From Perlabentimonas sp034003245 (lineage in GTDB: Bacteria; Bacteroidota; Bacteroidia; Bacteroidales; Tenuifilaceae): a stretch of 64,000 nt of DNA. Under the pieces are notes generated by a model. That model ran no database searches. It was not told the origin of the DNA and saw only the letters and a program-made list of their open reading frames with translations. The stretch is taken from positions 62,001-126,000 of the forward strand of contig JAVEYY010000002.1 in the NCBI GenBank assembly GCA_034003245.1. The letters run 5' to 3'. Positions 1-6,705 of this stretch are shown piece after piece. The translations under genes were made by a program, and so were the position numbers. Positions within the stretch are counted from its first letter, which is position 1, and every line of letters begins with the position of its first letter.

Positions 1-251
1 ATGCCAATAGCATAGATAATTGATCCGGTGGAAACGGGGGGACGAAAAAACCAGCTGGGAAGCGTGTCGGGGTAAAAACTTACCCTTTCGATGGTGCGAA
101 ATTTTCCGTAGCCAACCATCTGTGATGACTGAGTCTCTTTATCAAAGATTTTCTCAAAGGCCTCCTTCGACTGTGCATTGGCATTAATTGAACTCATTGC
201 CAAAGGGATAAACAATGCAATAAAAGCGTAGCGTAAAGAATGTAATTTCAT
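1..251 (-). CDS. Secreted protein, N-terminal part only (possibly LPP20-like)
   Basis: The reverse strand opens with ATG at 249-251 and stays open for 83 codons to the window edge, so only the N-terminus is seen. Residues 1-26 form a signal peptide with a hydrophobic core ending in NANAQ, after which the mature chain would start. Residues 60-70 read LPSWFFRPPVS followed by IYAIG. This aromatic/proline motif resembles the start of LPP20-family envelope proteins (W..NPP then Y.VG), but there is no lipobox cysteine. It lies downstream of fabD on the same strand but is separated from it by a terminator, so it is probably its own unit. The function is unknown and the LPP20 link is a weak resemblance. 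Confidence 0.6.
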   Translation of the reverse strand, partial: MKLHSLRYAFIALFIPLAMSSINANAQSKEAFEKIFDKETQSSQMVGYGKFRTIERVSFYPDTLPSWFFRPPVSTGSIIYAIG

Positions 252-369
252 TTTTTAGGAGTATTTATATAATCATAGTTGCTGTTTTGTAAAGTTATGA
301 AAATAAGTTTTCCAATATCAAAAACTCTGCCGAATTATTAATTCTGTTTCTCCGAAAAATAAATAAAAA

Positions 370-398
370 AAGCCCCGAGTGAAATTGGCTCGGGGCTT
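370..398 (-). terminator. Rho-independent terminator of fabD
   Basis: A perfect 10-bp stem (370-379 pairing with 389-398, core AGCCCCGAG) with a 9-nt loop is followed, read on the minus strand, by a T run (plus-strand A364-A370). It sits 20 bases after the fabD stop, so fabD ends its transcript here. Confidence 0.9.
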
Positions 399-417
399 GT
401 CCTTAAATCGAGATTGT

Positions 418-1302
418 TTATAGGCTTTGAATACTTGTAGCATCAATATCCTTATTAACTTTTTTTACAAGGCCTTGCAAAACGTTACCTGGACCTAGCT
501 CGGTGAACGAGGTGGCACCATCGGCAAGCATGTTTATCATGGTTTGTGTCCAGCGAACCGGAGAGGTGAGCTGTGAAATTAGATTTTGCTTAATCAGCTC
601 AGGAGATGTGTAAGCTTTTGCATCAACGTTTTGGTAAATAGGGCAAATGGGAGTTTTAAACTCGGTCGATTCAATTGCTTGAGCCAGCTCAACCCTGGCG
701 GGTTCCATCAAGGGGCTGTGGAATGCGCCCCCAACTTTAAGGGGAAGAGCCCTTTTTGCTCCAGCCTCTTTCAACTTTTCGCAGGCTAAGTTAATTCCAC
801 CAATGCTGCCAGAGATTACAAGTTGCCCTGGGCTATTATAGTTTGCAGGTACAACAACATCGTCGATATTGGCGCAGATTTTTTCTACTACATCATCCTC
901 AAGGCCAAGAATGGCAGCCATTGTTGATGGTTCCATTTCGCAGGCTTTTTGCATGGCCATGGCGCGTTTCGATACCAGTACCAGTCCATCCTCAAACGAC
1001 AGGGCTCCACTGGCCACCAAAGCCGAAAACTCACCCAGAGAGTGGCCAGCAACCATCTCGGGTTTAAATTCGTTACCTAGAATCTTTGCTAGGATAACGG
1101 AGTGCAGAAAGATTGCAGGTTGGGTAACTTTTGTTTGACGAAGATCCTCGTCGGTACCGTCAAACATCAGGTTGGTGATGTTGAAGCCAAGTATTTGGTT
1201 GGCCTTGTCGAACAGCTCTTTGGCCAGGGGCGAGTTAGAGTAAAGGTCTTTGCCCATCCCAACAAACTGAGCTCCCTGTCCTGGGAATACGAATGCTTTC
1301 AT
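418..1302 (-). CDS. fabD: Malonyl-CoA:ACP transacylase
   Basis: This cytosolic enzyme moves malonyl groups from CoA to acyl carrier protein to feed type II fatty acid synthesis. At 294 residues it has the normal length for FabD. The N-terminal FPGQGAQ motif (residues 6-12), the nucleophile elbow GHSLGE with Ser88, and the catalytic His195 in GGAFHSPLM are all present. It appears to be a single-gene unit, with a TAnnTTTG-type promoter element about 45 bases upstream and a strong terminator after the stop. The divergent neighbour is a chemotaxis receptor with no functional link. Confidence 0.97.
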   Translation of the reverse strand: MKAFVFPGQGAQFVGMGKDLYSNSPLAKELFDKANQILGFNITNLMFDGTDEDLRQTKVTQPAIFLHSVILAKILGNEFKPEMVAGHSLGEFSALVASGALSFEDGLVLVSKRAMAMQKACEMEPSTMAAILGLEDDVVEKICANIDDVVVPANYNSPGQLVISGSIGGINLACEKLKEAGAKRALPLKVGGAFHSPLMEPARVELAQAIESTEFKTPICPIYQNVDAKAYTSPELIKQNLISQLTSPVRWTQTMINMLADGATSFTELGPGNVLQGLVKKVNKDIDATSIQSL

Positions 1303-1345
1303 AGTCTTTTAAGTGTTTTTTAAACCAATGTCCAAAATCAAGGGG

Positions 1346-1353
1346 CAAAAATA
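1346..1353 (-). promoter_or_regulatory. Candidate -7 element for fabD
   Basis: On the minus strand this reads TATTTTTG, matching the Bacteroidota -7 consensus TAnnTTTG. It would give a leader of about 35-40 bases before the fabD ATG. No good -33 TTTG is seen at the expected spacing, so this is tentative. Confidence 0.4.
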
Positions 1354-1590
1354 CTATAATTTGGAATAATACATATTTTTTGCTGGAATATATCCTGTTC
1401 AGTTTATTATACAGTTAGTTAGGTTGTTTTGGTTTTTTCTCTAATTATGAATAAGCTTCTGTTATGTTGATATGAATCAACTTTTCGGGAAATATTGATC
1501 ATCCTTTTTCCCTTGCAGGGACTTTTTACTAGCCATATTTTTACAGTGAAATTTGTGAGTGAATTTTTTCATCACAGAAATTGAATTCTT

Positions 1591-3375
1591 ATGAAAAATT
1601 TTGGCATTAGAGCAAGAGTTTTTTTACTGCTGATAGCAGCAGTAGTAGTTATGCTTGGAGGAATTTTAACCCAGGTGTTTTTTGGTGTACGAAATAATCT
1701 TCAGGAATACTTCCGAGAACAGCTAGAAGTAAAAACTAGCTACGTTGAAAAGTACATTACCGAAAAGCAAGCTCTAGCCAAATCGGCAACATTACTCGCT
1801 GAGAGTTCATCGATATTCAGAAATGCTTTTCAATCGGGTAATCGGGAACTTGCCCTAGACCATGGTATACGATTTATGAAATCGATGGGGCTCGATTACC
1901 TAGTTATAACCGATAAGGATGCCAATGTTTTTATCCGTGCGCATGCCAGAGATCAGTATGGCGATAATATTGGCAATCAGCTTAACATTCAAAAAGCCTT
2001 ACGAGGTGAAACATCGGTGGGTTTTGAGGATGGTGCAGTGGTTAAATTTTCGATCAGAGCGGGCGTACCTCTGTACGACGAGAATGGAGCAATAATTGGA
2101 GCTATTTCTCTTGGATATGTTATGGGGGATGAGCGGTTTGTTGATGAGCTCAAGAGCGACCAAGATGTGGAAGCAACCCTTTTCTATGGCGATACCCGAT
2201 ACCAAACTACCATTACCGATTCCAATGGGAAACGCATAGTTGGCACAAAGTTGGGCGATGCTTTAATAGAGAATACGGTTTTGCGCGATGGTAGAATTTT
2301 CTTTGGTAGCTCAAACATACAGGGAGTTCCATACCTTGCAGCATATATTCCCATTAGGGGTGCTGCTGGAAATATCACTGGAATGCTGTTTGTTGGCGAG
2401 CGAGTTTCTATTATTAACCAAATGGTAATGAGGATAAGCGGAAGTCTGCTTACGCTGATGGTAATAGTAGGGGTAATTGGAATTGTACTAATTGGATATT
2501 TCCTGAATAGATCAGTAATTAAGCCCATCGAAAAACTTGTTAAAGTTACCGATGAGTTTGCCAAGGGGAATTTAAATGTGAAAATTACCTCTACATCCGA
2601 TGATGAGATTGGCACACTGGAGAAATCGATATCGGGAATGGCCCAGTCGTTACGCGATATGGTGGAGCGGATATCTGGGATTTCGAACAGCATAGCCAAT
2701 GCCAGTGAGCAGATGAGCGCCAGCGCGCAGATGTTGTCCGATGGGGTAAACATGCAAGCCTCATCGTCGGAAGAGATTTCATCGTCGATGGAGGAGATGT
2801 CGTCGATTATTGAGTCCACTTCGGATAATGCCAACCAAACCACCAAGCTGGCCAAATCGGCCGAGTTGGGCGTGATAAAAGGGAGTCAGGCAACAACCGA
2901 AACGGCAGGATACATGCGCGAGATTTCCGAAAAGATATCCATTATAACCGATATTGCATTTCAAACTAATATCCTTGCGCTGAATGCTGCCGTTGAGGCG
3001 GCAAGAGCAGGGGAGCATGGAAAGGGCTTTGCAGTTGTTGCTGCCGAGGTGCGCAAGCTGGCCGAGCGCAGCAAGCTGGCCGCCGACGAAATAGTAGGAG
3101 TTACCAAAAAAGGTGTGGGTTTGGCCGAGGAGGCCGGAGTTGTATTAACCAAGCTTGTACCCGAAATTGAGAAAACAACAAGTTTAATTCAGGAGATAGC
3201 AGCATCGAGTCTCGAGCAATCAAATGGGGTAGAGCAGATAAACAATGCAACCCAGCAGCTTACCCAGGTGGTGCAGCAGAATGCATCCTCATCGGAGGAG
3301 CTGGCTTCCAACTCCGAGGAGCTAGCGGCCATGGCCGAGCAGCTGAAAGAGATTATGGGATTTTTTAAGGTTTAA
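1591..3375 (+). CDS. Methyl-accepting chemotaxis protein with periplasmic Cache-type sensor
   Basis: This 594-residue transmembrane receptor would pass a periplasmic ligand signal to CheA/CheW. TM1 is at about 8-30, then an extracytoplasmic region of about 250 residues with double-Cache character (motifs LDYLVITDKDANV and GVPLYDENGAIIGAISLGY), TM2 at about 288-304, HAMP at 305-358, and a long cytoplasmic helical hairpin. The hairpin tip around residues 452-495 carries the highly conserved DIAFQTNILALNAAVEAARA signature and the following GFAVVAAEVRKLAERS. There is no C-terminal NWETF-type tether for CheR/CheB. No che genes are in the window, so this is an orphan receptor. The ligand cannot be told from sequence. 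Confidence 0.95.
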   Translation: MKNFGIRARVFLLLIAAVVVMLGGILTQVFFGVRNNLQEYFREQLEVKTSYVEKYITEKQALAKSATLLAESSSIFRNAFQSGNRELALDHGIRFMKSMGLDYLVITDKDANVFIRAHARDQYGDNIGNQLNIQKALRGETSVGFEDGAVVKFSIRAGVPLYDENGAIIGAISLGYVMGDERFVDELKSDQDVEATLFYGDTRYQTTITDSNGKRIVGTKLGDALIENTVLRDGRIFFGSSNIQGVPYLAAYIPIRGAAGNITGMLFVGERVSIINQMVMRISGSLLTLMVIVGVIGIVLIGYFLNRSVIKPIEKLVKVTDEFAKGNLNVKITSTSDDEIGTLEKSISGMAQSLRDMVERISGISNSIANASEQMSASAQMLSDGVNMQASSSEEISSSMEEMSSIIESTSDNANQTTKLAKSAELGVIKGSQATTETAGYMREISEKISIITDIAFQTNILALNAAVEAARAGEHGKGFAVVAAEVRKLAERSKLAADEIVGVTKKGVGLAEEAGVVLTKLVPEIEKTTSLIQEIAASSLEQSNGVEQINNATQQLTQVVQQNASSSEELASNSEELAAMAEQLKEIMGFFKV

Positions 3376-3441
3376 AAGGGTTTATAGATAGAATAGAGGT
3401 TTAGGTTTTAGGTTAGGTTTAGGCTTTAGAGTGAATGAGAA

Positions 3442-3465
3442 GCCCCAATCCGACAGGATTGGGGC
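3442..3465 (+). terminator. Rho-independent terminator of the chemotaxis receptor gene
   Basis: A 10-bp perfect stem (GCCCCAATCC pairing with GGATTGGGGC) with a GACA loop is followed by CTCA and seven T. It lies 66 bases after the receptor stop. Between them is a degenerate TTTAGG-rich run (about 3399-3430). The hairpin may also serve the convergent gene ending at 3485, though a T run on that side is lacking. Confidence 0.85.
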
Positions 3466-3484
3466 CTCATTTTTTTGTGTGCTC

Positions 3485-4411
3485 CTAGAAAGCTGGATTT
3501 ATAAGGCCACGCCCTTTTATCAGGTTATAAATTGAAAGTAAGATATAACTCGCCAAAAAGTTTATCCCCGAGATTATTGATGCAAATACGAAAAGCGCAC
3601 CAAAAGTCCCGAGCCATTTATTTATTCCACCCGCATAGCTCTCAATTTTTACATAGCTCCACCAGCTGCCAAAATGAGCGCTAACTCCAGTGGCCTCAAG
3701 CCCAAGGATAATAAGGTTTAGGACCAGAAAGAAAACTACGATGGTGATTAATCCACCCTTTGCTCCTTTTATATCGGGAGGGCTAAGCTGCATGTGCGAC
3801 GACACGCAGATGGAGATATATAGGAAAATCCAAAATTTGTAATCGGAGAAATTACTTGCCTTGAAAAGGCTACCAAGTGTAGCCTTAGTTGTGCCCCAAA
3901 GTGCCGATAACGCGTTGGCATATTCACCCTGAACGCCCTTAACAAGGGTTTGACTTTGCGACTGAATGCTGGCAAATACCTCGTTCATGTTGGGCACAAG
4001 GTAGTAGAGGGCAGCGTAAAGTACGAGCGCGCCAAAAATTATTGGTCCTACACCAATAAAGAAATTCCCAATCTTATGGTATGTGCTGTTTGGGTTGTAT
4101 GCATGGTTTACGTAGCCAAGCGTTCCGTCCTCGGAGTTGGGCTGATAAAGTTTCATCTCCACAATTTTATGACCGAAGAGGATGCAGAATATGGCATGTC
4201 CTAACTCATGCACCGGAGTACCAATCCAACCAGTGAACACGATATCCATTTTTTGTCCCACCGATTTCACATAGGTAATCCTTGTAAATCGTGCAAATAC
4301 GTATAATATAAGCCCAAAAACGAAAAGAAGTCCTAATAGCCAGATTAGCTGGCTAAACGTTGTAACTACAACAAGCTTAAAGAAATCGAGAATGCTGTTA
4401 ATGTCGCCCAT
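3485..4411 (-). CDS. Polytopic membrane protein with HELGH zinc-protease motif (M50-like)
   Basis: This 308-residue inner-membrane protein has hydrophobic segments at about 13-40, 65-80, 110-135, 190-205, 220-240 and 265-295. HELGH at residues 68-72 lies in a membrane-associated stretch (GTPVHELGHAIFCILFG), which is the arrangement of M50/site-2-protease-like metallopeptidases, where the two His bind zinc and Glu is catalytic. I do not see the classical downstream NPDG/LDG third ligand, so substrate cleavage is inferred, not shown. It is alone on its strand between two plus-strand genes. A non-proteolytic M50-like scaffold is the main alternative. Confidence 0.7.
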   Translation of the reverse strand: MGDINSILDFFKLVVVTTFSQLIWLLGLLFVFGLILYVFARFTRITYVKSVGQKMDIVFTGWIGTPVHELGHAIFCILFGHKIVEMKLYQPNSEDGTLGYVNHAYNPNSTYHKIGNFFIGVGPIIFGALVLYAALYYLVPNMNEVFASIQSQSQTLVKGVQGEYANALSALWGTTKATLGSLFKASNFSDYKFWIFLYISICVSSHMQLSPPDIKGAKGGLITIVVFFLVLNLIILGLEATGVSAHFGSWWSYVKIESYAGGINKWLGTFGALFVFASIISGINFLASYILLSIYNLIKGRGLINPAF

Positions 4412-4574
4412 AGGTATTAATTGTTTGAGGTTTACGGCTACTAAAGTATATTTTTTTGCAATACAATTTTAATCTTGGTAAAAAATCTGAATGAAGTGAT
4501 GATGCAAAAAATGTTGTTTTCAATTATCAATTCAACCCTTTCGTCAATTTTTAGGGTTTATACACCAACTAACC

Positions 4575-4607
4575 TTTGGATATAAGCATTTAAATCCAAT
4601 ATATTTG
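4575..4607 (+). promoter_or_regulatory. Bacteroidota-type promoter of the barrel protein gene
   Basis: TTTG at 4575-4578 and TATATTTG at 4600-4607 are 21 bases apart. This is the spacing known for the Bacteroidota primary sigma factor (TTTG, 19-21 bases, TAnnTTTG). A start about 6 bases downstream gives a leader of roughly 20 bases to the ATG at 4634. Confidence 0.8.
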
Positions 4608-4633
4608 TAGCATAAACCCCAAAAAAAGAAAAA

Positions 4634-5302
4634 ATGAAACGGATTATTTTGCCTATTCTTCTTATGATGATATTAGGAAACTCTTACGCTCAGTTATTTA
4701 CCATTCGAGGACATGAGATTGGATTTGCCTATTTGGGGCCTAAAGTAGGAACCACTTTTTCAACTATTACCAATATGGATGCAGGAGGTGTAAATACTAA
4801 GAGTAGAACAGGATTTCAGATTGGCGCGGTAGGTGAGATTGGCCTAACCCAGACGCTCTCGTTTGAAACTGAAGTAACTTTCATCTCGAAGGGAGTTGCT
4901 ACCAATTTTAACACGACCCGAGTTAATTATTTAAGTATTCCTCTGCTCGCTAAGTTGTCGTTTAAAGCACTTGGATTATCGCGTGTTTACTTAGTCGGAG
5001 GGACATACAACAACGTGCGCACAAACGCTCGGCTGGCTTTCAATGATTTTAGTGAGCCTATAACAGAGCACTACACAATTATCGACTGGGGTTTATCGCT
5101 GGGAGCAGGTGCTGCTTACGATACTAAGTACGGATTAATTTGCCTCGACTTGAGGTACGATTTGGGTGTGGTTGACGTAGATAAAACCATTGTTGATGCC
5201 CGTAATATGAATCGCTCCATTGGTGTTGCTCTCACCTTTAAGTACGATGCTGTGGATCTTTTTATGCGCATGCGCAAGAAAAAACTCGACCCCGATGCTT
5301 AA
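4634..5302 (+). CDS. Outer-membrane beta-barrel protein (PorT/OmpA-barrel-like)
   Basis: This is a 222-residue secreted protein. A signal peptide of about 19 residues ends in NSYA. It is followed by alternating amphipathic strands with the phrases FAYLGPKVGTTFS, TGFQIGAVGEIGLTQTLSFETEVTF, YLSIPLLAKLSF, WGLSLGAGAAYD and LICLDLRYDLGVVDV. This is the pattern of the small eight-stranded outer-membrane barrel family (PF13568-like) common in Bacteroidota. It appears monocistronic with a good promoter. The barrel family is clear, but the role (adhesion, secretion accessory or structural) is not. Confidence 0.8.
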   Translation: MKRIILPILLMMILGNSYAQLFTIRGHEIGFAYLGPKVGTTFSTITNMDAGGVNTKSRTGFQIGAVGEIGLTQTLSFETEVTFISKGVATNFNTTRVNYLSIPLLAKLSFKALGLSRVYLVGGTYNNVRTNARLAFNDFSEPITEHYTIIDWGLSLGAGAAYDTKYGLICLDLRYDLGVVDVDKTIVDARNMNRSIGVALTFKYDAVDLFMRMRKKKLDPDA

Positions 5303-5681
5303 ATAGAACATCATCTTTGTATTTTATCTTGTAATTCAATTGTTTTTTTTACTGGGATCGATTCAGTAATTCGACTCGTTTAATCAAGTTGTACCTATTC
5401 CTACTCTTAACTATAACTCAATCTTGCCCATGGAGGGCAAACTTGTATCCTATTTTTGGTCGCGACAACTTAAGGTGTTTATTACTGGCGCTAACTTTCT
5501 GTTAGCCATTCAACGTCTATTGTTGAGATAATTGAGGAAAGGTTAAACGTATCCAGTTGTTTTTTGATGGATAGACAGTTAGCGTTGACGAATTTTAAAC
5601 AAATCAATTATTTATGCGTTTAATTCCTAAACTACTTGTAAAGTATATCAGTTTAGCCTATCTTCATTAAATATTATTAAG
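5303..5681. other. Gene-free stretch with short inverted repeats
   Basis: No convincing reading frame is present. The stretch is AT-rich and holds a small hairpin (GCTAAC TTTCT GTTAGC, near 5491-5507) and a later GTTAGCG (near 5579) that could pair with the same region. It may carry the leader of the small gene at 5682. Nothing else is recognisable. Confidence 0.4.
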
Positions 5682-5897
5682 GTGAGATACGAGTTGCAAC
5701 TAACAGACACATATAATCGTCCTTTCTTCGGGAAAGTGCAAAAGTTGGTAGAAACTATTCACTCGCTCGACGAGAAATGGTATGTTGAGTTTTGGGATGT
5801 GCATTACTTCTTTTTGGGTATAGAGGTATACAATATTAAAAAGGAGGTAGTGAAATCAGTTAATGGTGATAAGTCAAAAAGCAAGAACGCTTCGTAA
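5682..5897 (+). CDS. Possible small protein, unknown
   Basis: This is a 71-residue frame starting with GTG, with no in-frame ATG. It has a globular-looking composition (VETIHSLDEKWYVEFWDVHYFFLGIEVYN) and a basic, polar tail. It does not overlap another gene and is not a shadow frame. It ends about 100 bases before sodB but is separated from it by a palindrome that probably starts a new transcript. No family is recognised. The start is uncertain because no clear ribosome binding site is seen. Confidence 0.4.
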   Translation: MRYELQLTDTYNRPFFGKVQKLVETIHSLDEKWYVEFWDVHYFFLGIEVYNIKKEVVKSVNGDKSKSKNAS

Positions 5898-5953
5898 CCT
5901 TTCCTCCACTTTTTACACCTTTCTTTGAACATTTTTTGATGGCTTGATGTTTC

Positions 5954-5976
5954 TTATTTAGATAAAATCTAAATAA
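5954..5976. promoter_or_regulatory. Perfect palindrome upstream of sodB, candidate metal-repressor operator
   Basis: Ten bases TTATTTAGAT, a three-base centre AAA, and the exact complement ATCTAAATAA lie 27 bases before the sodB ATG. Superoxide dismutase genes are often controlled by metal-responsive repressors (Fur, or DtxR/MntR types) that bind palindromes of this size. The assignment to a regulator is inference. Confidence 0.55.
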
Positions 5977-6003
5977 TGTTTAATCTTTTAAAAATCAAGT
6001 CAT

Positions 6004-6609
6004 ATGTTGTTTGAATTACCAAAATTACCATACAGCTACAATGCGCTAGAGCCATACATCGACGCGCAAACCATGGAGATTCATTATACGAAGCACCATG
6101 GTGCATACACCACAAACCTTAATAAAGCCATAGAGGGGACAGCTCTAGCCGGCCAATCGATTGAGGCGATAATGCAGAATATTTCCCAGCATCCTGTTGC
6201 AGTCCGCAATAATGGGGGAGGGTTCTACAACCATAATCTATTCTGGAGTATTATGTCGCCAAATGGGGGTGGTTTACCACAAGGCAACATTGCCAAGGCA
6301 ATTGATAAGAGTTTTGGTTCGTTTGAGGCTTTTAAGGAGAAATTTGCCAGTGCTGCTACAACCCGTTTTGGTTCGGGCTGGGCTTGGCTTGTGCTTAAGG
6401 AGGGTGAATTGCAGATATCATCAACTCCTAATCAGGATAATCCCCTGATGGATGTTGCCGAAGTAAAGGGTTTCCCCGTGCTAGGTCTCGATGTGTGGGA
6501 GCATGCCTACTACCTAAAGTACCAGAATAGACGCCCCGAATACATCGATAATTTCTGGAATGTAATAAACTGGAGCGAGGTGGAGAACCGTTACAATAGT
6601 TCCAAGTAA
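6004..6609 (+). CDS. sodB: Superoxide dismutase, Fe/Mn family
   Basis: This enzyme converts superoxide to oxygen and hydrogen peroxide. The 201-residue length is standard. The four metal ligands are visible: His27 (MEIHYTKHH), His77 (GGFYNHNLFW), Asp163 and His167 (LDVWEHAYYLKYQNRRPEY). The FGSGWAWLV segment is also typical. The sequence alone does not settle iron versus manganese; Bacteroidota enzymes are often cambialistic. No signal peptide is present, so it is cytosolic. It is preceded by a perfect palindrome and followed by a terminator, suggesting a single regulated unit. Confidence 0.97.
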   Translation: MLFELPKLPYSYNALEPYIDAQTMEIHYTKHHGAYTTNLNKAIEGTALAGQSIEAIMQNISQHPVAVRNNGGGFYNHNLFWSIMSPNGGGLPQGNIAKAIDKSFGSFEAFKEKFASAATTRFGSGWAWLVLKEGELQISSTPNQDNPLMDVAEVKGFPVLGLDVWEHAYYLKYQNRRPEYIDNFWNVINWSEVENRYNSSK

Positions 6610-6661
6610 AGTATAAGAAGATTAAAACCCCTTTTTCTTTTTGGTTTAAGTTTTAGGGGGT

Positions 6662-6682
6662 GAGCCGGATTGTATCCGGCTC
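6662..6682 (+). terminator. Terminator after sodB
   Basis: A nine-base stem GAGCCGGAT / ATCCGGCTC with a TGT loop is followed by TTTCTTTA. It lies between the convergent ends of sodB and the histidine kinase gene. The T tract favours the plus strand (sodB). Confidence 0.75.
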
Positions 6683-6705
6683 TTTCTTTACCTCAAGATT
6701 TGTAT

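Noticed and set aside
2184..2855. 223-residue minus-strand frame inside the chemotaxis receptor gene
   Set aside because: It is a shadow of a strongly supported gene, low-complexity in Ser/Asp/Ile, and has no family match.
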